64,000 nt of DNA from Cymbidium sinense (GCA_021442155.1 CM038217.1:145387643-145451642); one strand, 5' to 3'. Numbered from the stretch's first letter, positions 24,368-35,512 are shown. Program-made: numbers and translations. The notes: generated from the sequence alone by a model not told the origin.

Positions 24368-24385
24368 TAGCGACTCCGCTGGGGA
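24368..24385 (+). other. Primer-binding site, arginine-tRNA type
   Basis: TAGCGACTCCGCTGGGGA differs at one base from TGGCGACTCCGCTGGGGA, which is complementary to the 3' end of a plant arginine tRNA and is the primer site reported for Ogre-type Ty3/gypsy elements. It starts 8 nt after the AACACCACA terminus, defining the preceding sequence as a 5' LTR. Confidence 0.7.
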
Positions 24386-26480
24386 AGGTTCCTCTCTTCA
24401 TCTCTAGTAAATAATTATTGTCTTCAAGCATCGATAGTGGACGTGCATTTCATATGAGTCCAAGACTATCTCTCTTTCCATTGGTACTTAGCTTATTTCA
24501 TTCTTAAGCAAAGCTAGCCAACATCCCCTAAGTTGTAGAACCTCACTCTTTGTAGGTCTTGGAACCCTTATTGGGTTCCCCAATAGGTGAAAGATAAAAT
24601 TAATTAATGAAAGGAGATGACAAGAATTTAGAACCTCTTTACCACTAGCTTGGTGAGGCAAGGTTTATTCCAATATTTAAGAAAATAAACTCATTTGCAA
24701 AATGTCACTTTCCAAAAGCACTTTTTCAAAATTCATATAACAAAAGATCTTGCACAAAATTTGAAAGAAATTTTCAAAAAAAAGCACAAAACTCATATAA
24801 CCAAACCTCATCTAACAATCCCCGTGATTGTTACATGGAGGTTCTTTTCAAAATAAAAATCATTTTTCAAAAGCATCTTTTTAAAAAAATTTATCTCTAT
24901 TCAACATACCCAAATTTGAAATCATGGCATATAATTGAAACTCCACTTAACATATTTCACATATGTTAGAGTTGGAGTTTCTCTCTTTTTCAAAAGCACA
25001 CTTTTGAAGATAACCACCTTCATTCAATATGCTCAAATTTGTTGAATGAAGATCCTATCTTCAAATAAAATCATAACATAAAATTGAAACTCCACTTAAC
25101 ATATTTTACATATGCTAGAGTTGGAGTTTCTCTCTTTTTCAAAAGCACACTTTTGAAGATAACCATCTTCATTCAACATGCTCAAATTTGTTGAATGAAG
25201 ATCCTAGCTTCAAATAAAATCATAGCATAAAATTGAAACTTCACTTAACATATTTTACATATGCTAAAGTTTAATTTTTCATCTTTTCAAAAGCAAGAGA
25301 TCACACACATGGAATCATGACATAATTTGGACTCCATTTGACATACCTAAATTTGTCGAATGAGTGTCCCATTTCCAAAATTCACAAAAACAAATTGAAT
25401 TCTATTTAACATACCCAAACTTATTAAATAGATTTCCCCTCTTTCAAATAAATCATAATTACACTTAACTCCACTTAACAAACCAAATTTAAGTGAGAGT
25501 CTCATTTTCAAAACTACAAATCATTTCACATCGATTCCTACTTAGTACTAAATTTATTAAGTAAGAATCCCATTTTAAAATCATATCATATTTGATTCCT
25601 ACTTAACATACCAAATTTGTTAAGTAAGAATCCCATTTTGAAATCATATCACATTTGATTCCTACTTAACATACCAAATTTGTTAAGTGAGAATCTTATT
25701 TTCAAATCATATCACATTTGATTCCTACTTAACATACTAATTTTGTTAAGTAAGAATCTCATTTTCAAATCACATCACATTTGATTCCTACTTAACATAC
25801 CAAATTAATTAAGTAAGAATCTCAATTTTAAATCATATTACATTTGATTCCCACTTAACATACCAAATTTATTAAGTGAGAATCTCATTTTCAAACTATA
25901 AATGAAATCACATTTGGCTTCCACTTAACATACCAAATTTGTTAAATGGAAGTCTCATTTTCAAAAGCAAACAAACACAAATAAAATACACTTGGCTCCC
26001 ACCTAACATACCAAATTTGTTAAGTGAGAGTCTCATTCTCAAACACATATCAAACACATTTTACCTCTACTTAACATACCAAATTTGTTAAGTAAGAAGC
26101 CCCATAATCAAATCAACATATATCACACACATAACCAATCATCACAAGCAAATATACTTTCTCAAAATCTTCAAACATATAATCAAAACTTCTTTTTAGC
26201 ATACCTAAATTTGCTAAGTGAGGCTTTTCTAAATCAAAATGTTCAACTAAGATACATAATGCAAATATCGTCTCTCCAAATATTTAAACACCGCCCAACC
26301 TACTTAAATTGATTATGTATGGGTTCTAAATCAAAATTATATGGCAAAATCTCTCCTCCAAATATAAAAAATCTCTCCAAAATTCAATGAACCCCACTTA
26401 GCATACCTAAATTTGTTAAGTGTGGGTTCAAATTCTAAATTAAATTTATAAGTCAATGATTGAAGGCAAACATCAAGGTA
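24386..26480 (+). repeat. Leader of the giant gypsy element, built of 149-bp and 63-bp tandem repeats
   Basis: Non-coding sequence following the primer-binding site. From about 24937 a 149-bp unit recurs (GAAACTCC or GAAACTTC at 24937, 25086 and 25235). From 25591 an exact 63-bp period is seen (TTTGATTC at 25591, 25654, 25717, 25780 and 25843), becoming irregular beyond 25900. Every unit contains a short inverted repeat, ACTTAAC...GTTAAGT around CATACCAAATTT. Related hairpins also occur in the longer units. No gag follows; the element is cut off near 26480 where hAT-type sequence begins. Confidence 0.8.
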
Positions 26481-26789
26481 AGGGTCTGACTAAATTATAT
26501 TTCAATAAATGCTGATTTCAATATTCGGTTTAGCTTCCATTCAATGCGGATCATGGATCTTAGCAAGTTCATCTTCTCTTTCTCTTCTGGTGTAGATTTG
26601 GCCTTGGATCAGGCCAGTCTCACCACGACTGATGCTGCTAACCTGATCTACTTTGAACGTGGCTTTGAGGGGGTTTGTAATACTTGTGAGGGGGTAGCCC
26701 ACAACCGTTAGTAGGGAGGAGGTGGAAGAACAGATGCCACTCATTCGCTTGGATATCCCATCTGACTTTGAGTTTCCCTCACTGAAGAG
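26481..26789. other. Unassigned junction sequence
   Basis: Less AT-rich segment between the gypsy leader and the hAT relic. A 108-codon minus-strand frame crosses it (26541-26867) but overlaps hAT coding sequence on the other strand and has no recognisable domain. The true left end of the hAT element was not found here. Confidence 0.3.
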
Positions 26790-27720
26790 TGGAGAGCTTT
26801 TGAAATATATGAGGAGATTGTCACTCAATTTAAATCTGAACAAGAGAAGGAAGATGAGGATGGTCATAATGTAAAGGGAGTTTTAAATGATAATGATTGA
26901 GAGAATATTAGAAGATTGCTCCCTTTCTTGAAAAAATTTTATGACCTCATTTTAAGAATTTCTAGTTCTTTGTATGTTGCTTCAAATACTTTTTTTTTCA
27001 TGAAATTGCAGAAGTTTTTTGTCTTTTTCAAGTTTGGCAAATGGATGATGATCCAAATGTGAGAAACATGACTTCAAAAATGAAGGCAAATTTTGATAAA
27101 TATTGGGGTAGTGTAGAAAAAATGAATTTGAATATATTTCTTACTATTATTTTAGATCCTCATTTCAAGCTACGCTATGTAGAGTTTGCCTTTATGGATA
27201 TGTATGAAGAGTTTGATTGTGTTGCCTTGGCATAACTTATTAGATTATCATGCTATGATATGTTTCATGATTATGAAATAAAGACAGTAAGTGGAAGCCA
27301 TGTAGAGAGTAGTCTCCTTAAGAAATAAAATTCTTTTGAAAGTGATTTACAAATGCAATCTTGTGGGAGAAGATATGCAATGGTAAAGAAATTCAAAAGA
27401 TTTAAGCAAAGATGGTTTAGATAACAAATCAGATCTAGATAAGTACTTATCTAAGGAGTTTGAAGTCATGAAAGATGATTTTGATATTCTAAGTTGGTGG
27501 AAGATTAATGCACCGAGATTTCCTATTCTCTCATACATGACTCATGATATTTTGGTTGTTCCAATTTCTACTGTTGCCTTAGAGTCAATTTTAGCACAGG
27601 TGATCATATTCTTGATGCATTTAGAAGTTCATTATCCCCAAAGATTGCACAAGCTATAATATGTGAACATTATTGGATGTGAGCAAAATGGACAGTTAAT
27701 CCAACAAATTTAATGAAGGT
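26790..27720 (+). pseudogene. hAT transposase pseudogene (C-terminal half)
   Basis: Decayed hAT-superfamily transposase. From about 26790 the plus strand reads WRAFEIYEEI, then ENIRRLLPFLKKFYD after a stop in place of a tryptophan. A frameshift lies in a run of T near 26990. MTSKMKANFDKYWG and ILDPHFKLRYVEF follow at 27068-27190. The C-terminal dimerisation region typical of the family follows at about 27440-27600 (DKYLSKEFEVMKDDFDILSW and PISTVALES), then another frameshift near 27600 before the conserved LSPKIAQAIICEHYW at about 27635-27680. The N-terminal BED zinc finger and the first part of the catalytic core are missing, so this copy is truncated as well as broken. Confidence 0.85.
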
Positions 27721-28083
27721 ACTTCTTAATTTCATAATTATTTATTCTTTTTAATCTTATTAATTAAAATAATTATTTATTCATTTGTTTTACAGATTTA
27801 GCAAAACTTATAAGTGAAACACAAACTTCATGGTTTGGCTTATCATCATGAAAAAAAATGCTAATAAGACTCTTTGGAGATTTTATTTTATTTTATTATT
27901 GAGAAGGTTTGATGAGTATTGAACTATTAGTTATTTACTTAATTCTATGATGTTAAACTTCTTGCCATTTTTATATGGTTAATGTGGCATTATCTTTCTT
28001 TCTATTTAACTTGTTTTTAATTACTCACTTTATTGCTATTTAGTCTTTGGAGATGAAGGTATTGGCTAGAAAGTTACTTGCTT

Positions 28084-28255
28084 TGCAACCATTTAGATGC
28101 AGTTTTTTTACCTCAGAAAAAAAAAGATTTTGGCTAAAATATTATATGTTTTGCTTCAATTTAGATGCAACCTTTTGAACTTTAGAGATTGAGATATTGA
28201 TTAAAATGATGTATTCTTTGTTGTCATTTAGATGCAGCCATGTATATATTTTGTT
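28084..28255 (+). repeat. 68-bp minisatellite downstream of the hAT relic
   Basis: Three copies of a unit containing ATTTAGATGCA, at 28091, 28159 and 28226 (spacings 68 and 67 bp), each accompanied by forms of GAGAT and ATTGGCTA. Confidence 0.75.
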
Positions 28256-28348
28256 GCTACTTGTGAGTTATCATATATACTAATTTGTTCTTGAAAAGTA
28301 ATTTGTGAATTGTGGCTATTAAATTTGCCACTTTGCCTCATTACCTAA

Positions 28349-28935
28349 TTGTTATTTGTTGTTCAGTTGTTATTTTGGATTTGTTGTGGTCAACATTTTT
28401 CTGGTTTGGGGAGCTTTGCTGGTATATGGGGGCTCATTATCTCACTTGCTTTGCTATTATTTAGATTTTTGCTGTCATGTTGCATTTGCTATAGTCAGCA
28501 TTTTGTTGGTTTGGTTCAGTTGTTATTTTGGATATGCTGTTGGGATCACTTTGCTAGTTTGGTTCGTCTGTTATGCTGGATTTGTTGTGGTCAACATTTT
28601 GCTTATTTGACGAGCTTTACTGGTATGCAGGGGCTCATTATCTCACTTGCTTTGTTGTTATTTACTTTCTTGCTGTCATTTTGGATTTGTTGTGATCAAC
28701 ATTTTGCTGATTTGGTTTGGCTGTTATTTTGGATATGCTGTTAGGATCACTTTGTTGGTTTGGTTCGGCTGTTATGTTATATTTGCTATGGTCAGCATTG
28801 TGCTGGTTTGACGAGCTTTGCTAGTATATGGGAGCTCTTTACCTCACTTGTTTTGTTGTTATTTATATTTTTGTCGTTATTTTGGATTTGTTGTGGTCAA
28901 TATTTTGCTGGTTTGGCACTTTGTTGTGATCAACA
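28349..28935 (+). repeat. 201-bp GT-rich tandem repeat
   Basis: GAGCTTTGCTGGTATATG-type words occur at 28411, 28612 and 28813, exactly 201 bp apart. Each is followed by CTCACTTG and TTTTGGATTTGTTGTG. Shorter internal duplications (GGATATGCTGTTRGGATCAC) are also present. The 131-codon open frame at 28349-28744 is a hydrophobic by-product of this repeat, not a gene. Confidence 0.8.
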
Positions 28936-29559
28936 TTTTTTTCAGAAGAATTTACTTACATACCACTAAATTTACATGCATGCCTTTTTATATTAAATGC
29001 TTATATTCAAATTTTTATTAGGAGCAATGACAACAATGATGAAATGATCAATGTATAAATATCGTTGATTACTTATTTTTGGTGTTATTACTCTTAGAGG
29101 CTTAGAGCTGACGATTTCTCAAATTTATTGTTACCCCATACGTATACATGGTGATCATATTTTCGAGATATTACTTGAATCTTGTTAACAAGTAATATTT
29201 TATAGCAGAGCTTGAGCCCTAATTTATAAATAGATATATATATATATTCTTATTCTTGCAGGTTTGAAGATTTAAAGAAGAAATACTAGGAATGCACTCA
29301 ACAAATAATGAGACTATGATAATTGATTACAACTACGTCTCAGTGATACCTGATATACTCCTGTAATTTTTTTTTCTCTTTTTGTTTTTGTTAATAGATT
29401 TTGTTCTTATTTTGTGCAACTTAAATTGCACTAATATTAAATCCTCTTTACGATATATATATATATATATATAGTTTAATTAATAATTTTTTTCCTTTTT
29501 TTGCCTGTACATTTGTACTCTTTCATTTTTTTTTTTTTTAATATACTTATGTTATTCGA
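28936..29559. other. AT-rich 3' region of the hAT element, no gene
   Basis: No coding signal. Contains a TTACTTACATACCACTAAAT motif (28951-28970) also found near other transposon ends in this window, and a short (TA)n run at 29455-29473. Confidence 0.4.
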
Positions 29560-29737
29560 TTTATCAAAAATTGAACTGAATAAATCAAAATATTATTCAG
29601 TTTAATTGGACCGATTAATTCAATTTTTTTGTCCAAATTTGATCGATTCAATTATTGGGATTATTTGATTTGATTTATTCGATTGGACGAAAATATCAAT
29701 CGAATAAATCAAATGGACTAAATGCACAGTCCTACCT
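29560..29737 (-). repeat. hAT-type terminal region (right end)
   Basis: Dense in words such as AATTGAACT, GATTTATTCGATT and their complements. It ends in sequence that on the minus strand begins TAGGACTGTGCATTTAG, resembling hAT terminal inverted repeats (TAGGGNTGTGCA). Positioned to be the right end of the decayed hAT element whose transposase lies at 26790-27720. Confidence 0.5.
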
Positions 29738-31047
29738 CTTTCTTTATTTTAACTCAAAGAAATCCCAATTGTGACCACGCAGCACATAGCAAATGATTTT
29801 CCCGAGGCCTGAGGTTAGAAATCTTACTTGAAAAGAATATTTAAGTTTATTATATTATATGTGGATTATTTATGTTTATAAAAAAAAGTATTAATAAGTG
29901 AAAAAAAAAGAGATTTTTAGCAGCTATATTGCAATTTCTTGTCTTCGAAAATTGGAAAACCTGTAATGTGTTTACACATAATTAATTATCATATGCTTAG
30001 GTAATCTTTTTGATTAATTAGAGACGAATTAAACAGCAATTTTACTGATTAGATAATAATTTAAAACGCAGTAATTAATTATTATTATAAGTAAGACCAC
30101 TAGGATTTCTAATTATTATAAGAAAATAAAATATTTATTTTTGATAATTATGTATGACAATTAATTAATTTAATAATTAGTTTAAATAATTTGCATTAGA
30201 GTTTAATTATTCTAATTATGTTTTATTATTGTTTAAGAACAATAATATGCTGTAGTATAATTAATTAGTCGATTCACTAAAAATAATAATTGGTAATTAA
30301 CTATTTAAATAAATTTTGTAGTGCTTAATTTTATTTTAATCAATATATCTTTAAAGATTTTTAAGAATTTAATTATTATAATAAAACAGAAGAGCCTAAA
30401 TTAACTGATTAAAACAATTGGCAATTACATAGTTATTTAGGCTAATTAAAGAATAATCAACGTTTTAATTATTTTACTATTATTTTATTAGTATTTAGTT
30501 ACGAAAAGTAAGAATATAATTAGTTGTAAATATATAAATAATCAAAGAAATTAATAACTAATATCCAAGCCACATTTAAATATTCAGTATTTAATTATGA
30601 TAATTCAGAATTATTTATGTAATTAATATATTAAATTAGCATATTAAAATAGAGTTAACTATTACCTATTTAAATTACGAATACTAATATAGAATTTTAA
30701 TTAAGCTCATTACAAATCTAAATATACTCACTCACTAAATACTTATTTTTAATATTGATTATTCTATGAATTTGAAAATTAATTAGTGTTTCTGTTGATT
30801 TAAATTAAGTAGGTCATAATTCATTTTTTTTTAAAAGAAATAATTAAAACATCCAAGCATGTTTTGTTTTCAAAGGAAACAGTAAAAAATAAAAATATAA
30901 ATATAATAAAAAAATAAACCAGAAATAAAACATATCAGAATACCGCCTTATGTTTAGACATTTAGTTAGAAATTAATCTGAATTTATATTTTACAAATTC
31001 AAAATAAGTCGAAATAAAATTATATTTTTTACCTGCAAAGACTGGAT

Positions 31048-31049
<2 letters not shown>
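29738..31049. other. AT-rich intergenic sequence, nothing recognised
   Basis: Composed largely of TTAATTA and TTATTAT words with stops in every frame. No transposon ends or coding signal seen. Confidence 0.5.
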
Positions 31050-31105
<56 letters not shown>

Positions 31106-31125
31106 TATATATATATATATATATA
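31050..31125. repeat. (TA)n microsatellite, ~75 bp
   Basis: Nearly uninterrupted AT dinucleotides, broken once by AG near 31103. It lies just 3' of the putative AMP deaminase exon. Confidence 0.95.
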
Positions 31126-31143
31126 AATTTGTTACCAGGGATT

Positions 31144-31458
31144 TTAGAGAATTGATAAATCCTTCTTATGAGATAATATAACTATCTCATCCTCCACCAG
31201 TCCCCTCCTGCCTGCCGCCTTCCGCCTCCGTCGTCCGTTAATTGCCACTCCCCTCCGCTGTTTCTCTTTCCTCGGATTCAATTGCCTTCCACCGCTTGAG
31301 GAGCTATCGGCCTCACCTCCTCCCCTGCGCCGCTCGACGACGAGAGCGAACTCGAGCAACTGGGCTAAAGCACGGCAGTGCAAGTAGTAGGACGAGAAGG
31401 CGGCGACGGAGGCGCCTGCGAGGGCCGCCATGGCCATGTGGAAGGGGAAGGCGCTCAT
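31144..31458 (-). CDS. AMPD: Putative first exon of an AMP deaminase gene (5' fragment)
   Basis: AMP deaminase converts AMP to IMP; the plant enzyme is anchored to membranes by an N-terminal hydrophobic segment. This minus-strand frame begins MSAFPFHMAMAALAGASVAA at 31458 and has one transmembrane-like segment (about residues 7-30). It is followed by ALAQLLEF, an acidic/serine patch and a basic patch. The layout and the AALxGASxxAxS pattern resemble the plant AMP deaminase N terminus (Arabidopsis FAC1 has LALAALFGASFVAVSGFFMH). The start is supported by a TATA box about 85 bp upstream and a CT-rich leader. Real coding sequence probably ends before the stop at 31144-31146, at a donor in the 31190-31215 region. 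No catalytic-domain exon was seen at lower coordinates, where transposons dominate. Either the first intron is very long or this is a detached 5' fragment. It is the only host-gene candidate in the window with recognisable protein similarity. Confidence 0.5.
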   Translation of the reverse strand: MSAFPFHMAMAALAGASVAAFSSYYLHCRALAQLLEFALVVERRRGGGEADSSSSGGRQLNPRKEKQRRGVAINGRRRRKAAGRRGLVEDEIVILSHKKDLSIL

Positions 31459-31555
31459 GGGTGGGAGGATTAGAGAGCAGAGGAGATGAGTGATAGAGAG
31501 ATTTAGGGTTAGGGTTCGTTTTTGGTGGTGGGGGTAGCGTTATTTATAGATGGAA
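31459..31555 (-). promoter_or_regulatory. Core promoter and 5' leader of the AMPD-like exon
   Basis: On the minus strand, CTATAAATA (TATA box, 31541-31549) is followed by AACCCTAACCCTAAAT (31502-31517). That sequence contains telo-box words (AACCCTAA) typical of plant promoters and leaders of growth-related genes. A CT-rich leader then runs to the ATG at 31458. Spacing suggests transcription starts near 31512. Confidence 0.5.
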
Positions 31556-31779
31556 GAAGAGGGTGTTTGCGCGGTCGGAGACTTGGAGGGAAGGAAGATT
31601 CCCTGATACGCCGGAAATGGCATTATTGGCCAAATGAAAAGGACGGATATGCCCTTGCAGGAATCGAATATGTGGCAATTGCAGATGACAATTGTTTTAG
31701 CTTTAGGTCATTTAGACATATCACATAATTCTTATATATCTACAAATTTAATATTAATATTTTCATATTTATATATATT

Positions 31780-32699
31780 TATTAGTCTGAAAACCAGTGA
31801 GGAATGAAAGTTTACATTAAATTGTCAAAGACATAAGATAATTAAAGAAATGCGCAGACACCTGCAATTTAACTGAAAAGGGAGAAAAACCACGGAGCTA
31901 ACCCAAAAGCTTCCACTATGACTGTTCGAGATAATGTCCGATAAGGATTACCAGATATCGAGAGAGAATAACCGTAACAACGATCGTAAGATGGATGTAA
32001 CTTCTGGTGAATACACGATATAATTAGTGTGAGGTTGAGTGGTCGAGTGAGTGATTCTTGAGGTCGATCTTGTTTGGAGGATCTTGCTTGAGCTTTCTTC
32101 CTCCTCACTGCTTCTTTTTCGCTCGGACTCTTCCTTTTCTTCCTTATAGACTCTTCCTTTTCTTCCTGCTTGAACTCTTCCTCTTCTTCCTTCGGACTCT
32201 TCGTTTCTTCCTTGCTTGATTCTTCCTTGCTTTGACTCTTCCTTTTCTTCCTTGTTTGACTCTTCCTTCTTCCTTTCTGACTCTTCCTTCTTTCTTCTGC
32301 TCCTTTCTTTATTTGCACCCTCTTCTTCTTCACTTGGCCCCTTTGTGAGGAATGAAGGCTATTTATAGATGGGAGGAGATTCAGAATTCATGTAGCGCCT
32401 GCCACTCCTCGACGGACTCGGGGATGATTCCGATCATTTGATGTATTTTGAGAATTTGGATCCCCAAATGAAGTCAGAATTATGAGATCTTAGGCTCATT
32501 AGATCCGGCTTGTCGAGACGCTCGATTTGACTATAAACATTCCATATTTGAGAACTGTTTTGGGATTTAATTGATGTCCCAAAGATTCCAATGATATTTT
32601 AAATGCTTGATCTCGATCGGTTTTGACTCAAAATCATATCGCTTTCGACATCAAGATTTGTGCTTTTAGTGGTATTTTGAGCCATATCGGTTGCCTATT
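31780..32699 (-). repeat. 3' LTR of the TRIM-like element
   Basis: Aligns with 32837-33797 throughout. Contains the TATA box (TATTTATA on the plus strand, 32360-32367) and a CT-rich block of CTTCCTTTTCTTC-type words at about 32090-32330. Starts with CG in place of TG. Confidence 0.75.
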
Positions 32700-32836
32700 T
32701 TGGATGACATTAGCTTAATCATTCAAAAATATATGTGTCAAATACTCGAAAATAACGAATTGGAAGTTTTCAAGCGTTTAGGCCATTACACCCATCGGCA
32801 CGCAGCGATGGGTACCCATCGGTCAAACCAGCCAAC

Positions 32837-33797
32837 TGCGTTGAAAACCACGTGGTAGAGTGAAAGTTTACGCCTTTAGCCATTAGTCCAAAGACACACA
32901 CGTAATTAAAGAATAATAAGAGACACCTGCACTTTAACGTGGAAAATCTCGAAAGAGGGAAAACCATGCTAAAAAGCTTCCACTATGTATCGTTTGAGTA
33001 CAAAGTCTTCGATAACGGATTCATGCATATGAGAGAGAGGAATAACAATGTAACAATGATCAGTTGTAATCTAATCGATGGTGGAGATCTGTAACTTCTG
33101 GGAATACAGGTATAATTAGTGACGGTAGGTGGTGGTGGTTGATGGTCCGAGTGGGAGTGATCTTACTTGGAGTGCGATCTTGTTTGGAGGATCTTCAAGC
33201 TTGAGCTCTTCCTCCCTCACTGGCTTTTCCTCTCTTCCTCGGACTCTTCCTTTTCTTCTTTGCTTAGACTCTTCCTTTTCTTCCTTGCTTGGACTCTTCC
33301 TCTTCTTTCTTGCTCAAACTTTTCCTCTTCTTCCTTGCTTGGACTCTTCCTTTTTTTCCTTGCTTGGACTCTTCCTTTTCTTCCTTGCTTGGACTCTTCC
33401 TCTTCTTCCTTGCTCGGACTCTTCCTCTTCTTCCTTGCCGCCTCTTTCAGCTCCTCTTCTTCTCTTCACTTCTCCCTCAGGAATGAAGGCGCCTATTTAT
33501 AGATAGGAGGACATTCTGTAAATTCATGGCCCGTACCACTCCTCGACGGACGGCCGATGATTCCTTCGATCATTTGATGTATTTTGAGAATTTGGATGCC
33601 CAAATGAAGTCAGAATTATGAGATCTTAGGCTCATTAGATCTCGGCTCGTCGAGACGCTCGATTTGACTATAAACATTCCATATTTGAGAGCTGTTTGGG
33701 ATTTGATGAAAGAATCCATGATATTTTAAGTCTTGATCTCGACGGTTTGACTCAAAATCATATCGCTGTCACTAGTGGTATTTTGAGAGCCATATCA
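32837..33797 (-). repeat. 5' LTR of the TRIM-like element
   Basis: Starts TGATATGGC on the minus strand next to the target duplication. TATA box at 33494-33501 (TATTTATA on the plus strand). The repeated CTTGGACTCTTCCTCTTCTT minisatellite (about 25-bp period) spans 33235-33440. Ends near 32837 with a terminal CGCA. Confidence 0.75.
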
Positions 33798-33802
33798 ATA
33801 TT

Positions 33803-34404
33803 ACATCTAAAATTTTAATATTATATAAAAATAATACTTTTTTAAATTTTTTAAAATGTAATTCACCTTTTCAAGTTTAAAAAAATATTATATTTATAAA
33901 TATCAAAATATTGATATTAGATATATCAATAAATACAAATTATATTCTATGTACATAAATTTTTATTTTATTTTATTATATGTTTTGTTAAGGATATCTT
34001 TTCTTGTGAAAAATGTTTTTCCAATTTAATTTGAGCATATCTCGTGATTGATCACTCATAATTACATAAATTTAAAGATTGTTTTAAATTATAACAGTCT
34101 GATCAAATAATAATATAGATTAATAATGAATTTACCTGAATTATGACACCTGAATTTAACAACGTTATAATCAGGTAATTTAATAATAATAAAAAAGTTA
34201 GGTGGAAATATCAAAATAAATTTAAGAAGAATTTATATTCATGTTATAAAATTATTAATACGCCATCAAAATTTGATTTGATCGGGCATAAATATTAATA
34301 TAATATCTTAATCAAGACTTTGAAAATTAAATTTAGGATTATTCAAATAATTTCAGTAAATTTAAAGTTGAAATAAATATTTTAATAAGATAAGTCTAAT
34401 ATCA
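33803..34404. other. AT-rich sequence, no gene
   Basis: Very AT-rich, stops in all frames. Probably the sequence into which the TRIM-like element inserted. Confidence 0.4.
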
Positions 34405-34650
34405 ATAAAATTAGACATACATATCACATAAATCTTATGTATTTATATATCTAATACCTAAAATTAGATATTTACTTATCTAACAATTTCCTATGTTTTA
34501 AAAAGTATATTTTATTTTTAAAAAGTGAGTGATGATGGTATTTTTGATGTGATATTGAAGATTATGATGTTATATATATGTAAAAATTAAAGTTTAGATG
34601 TTAGATATATAAATACAAAAGAATTGTGTGGTATGTATGTAAATGTCCCA
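34405..34650. mobile_element. Small AT-rich MITE-like inverted repeat
   Basis: The left part (AGACATACATATCACATAAA, 34411-34430, then ATTTATATATCTAA) is the inverted counterpart of the right part (34581-34650, ending GGTATGTATGTAAATGTCCC). The repeats extend about 45-50 bp around an AT-rich core. The same end motif recurs at 8860, 10240, 28951 and 31700. A target duplication was not resolved. Confidence 0.4.
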
Positions 34651-34979
34651 TAAAATTATTTTTATTTGATTCTAAATGAGTTTAAATTAAATACTTGAAC
34701 TATAATTAGAATCTTTATAATATTATTAAAGAGATTAAATGATTTCTAAATTTGATATGCTAATCATTAAAATGAGCATCTTAATGGAGAATTCAAATAG
34801 CTTAAGATCATTAAATTTTGAGTTCATGAAAATAATTAAATATCAAAAATGACATATAAATAAGGGAATTGGCATGAGCCATTAGGGGCGGACTTTCTTT
34901 GGTATGAGGATAGTCTAATGATCACCCTTAATAATTTTTTCTTAAAAAAATAGTTTTTTTTATATTTTACCTATTCTTA

Positions 34980-35512
34980 GCTGTTGCTTAGTTAGTTGGA
35001 AAAGGAATGCAATGCATTCCTTTTAAAAAAAAAAATAGAATCATTTTATTTGATTGGCTGAAAAAAGAATGCAAGTTAAAATTCTAATGCATTTATTTTT
35101 CACCATATAGTTCAAATTTGGTGAAAAAGGATTTCACTCGATTTGGGCGATTTTACTTTACACTAGTCGATATAAAGTGAGCTGCTAGACGCCAGTCTTC
35201 TCAACCACCCTCAACTGTCACCTTCGCTGTGCCGGCCGCCACCACCGCTGTCTGTTGTTGCTTCAGCACCGCCGATCCCCACCATCGCTATTGGTTGTCA
35301 CTGATTACCACTGCTGGTTGTCGCTAAAGACACTTTTGATATTTATATAATTTATATTTTGATTCAAACTAAACACGCAAAAAAAATTTATAATTTGATT
35401 TACATTCATCCAAACAAACATAAATTATTTCAAATATACTACGTTCTTTTACTTTGAATTCATTTTATATTGCGTCCCTTTTTCAGCCAACCAAACAACC
35501 CCTTAATTTGCA
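34980..35512. mobile_element. Harbinger/Tourist-type MITE (~533 bp)
   Basis: Flanked by TTA at 34977-34979 and 35513-35515, the canonical PIF/Harbinger target duplication. The left end reads GCTGTTGCTTAGTTAGTTGG. The right end, on the minus strand, reads GGGGTTGTTTGGTTGGCTGA. Both are followed by AAAAAGG-like sequence. The interior includes a GC-rich core (35200-35330). No coding capacity. Confidence 0.75.

Larger units (their letters stand above)
31780..33797 (-). mobile_element. LTR retrotransposon with ~137-bp interior (TRIM-like derivative), minus strand
   Basis: Two direct copies of an LTR lie at 32837-33797 (5', minus strand) and 31780-32699 (3'), separated by only about 137 bp. The element is flanked by ATATT at 31775-31779 and 33798-33802, a 5-bp target duplication. 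The LTR begins TGATATGGCTC on the minus strand (CGATATGGCTC in the 3' copy). The interior keeps a primer-site-like start (GTTGGCTGGTTT) and an end resembling the 3' interior of the element at 35626-41305. It is therefore a deleted member of that family. The LTRs have diverged substantially, with many indels. CT-rich tandem words in the LTRs create spurious long frames (lysine/glutamate-rich on the minus strand at 31869-32333). Confidence 0.8.

Noticed and set aside
24937..26100. CRISPR-like regular repeat array
   Set aside because: Regular 63-bp period, but repeats are contiguous with no unique spacers and the genome is a plant; this is a retroelement minisatellite.
28349..28744. 131-codon hydrophobic frame resembling a membrane protein
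   Set aside because: The hydrophobicity follows from a GT-rich 201-bp tandem repeat; no start context or homologous frame between units.
31869..32333. 154-codon lysine/glutamate-rich minus-strand frame
   Set aside because: Produced by a CT-rich minisatellite within an LTR; the matching LTR copy (33129-33506) does not conserve the frame.
33129..33506. 125-codon leucine/serine/phenylalanine-rich frame, open in several frames at once
   Set aside because: A ~25-bp CTTCCT repeat opens all three plus frames; it lies wholly within an LTR.
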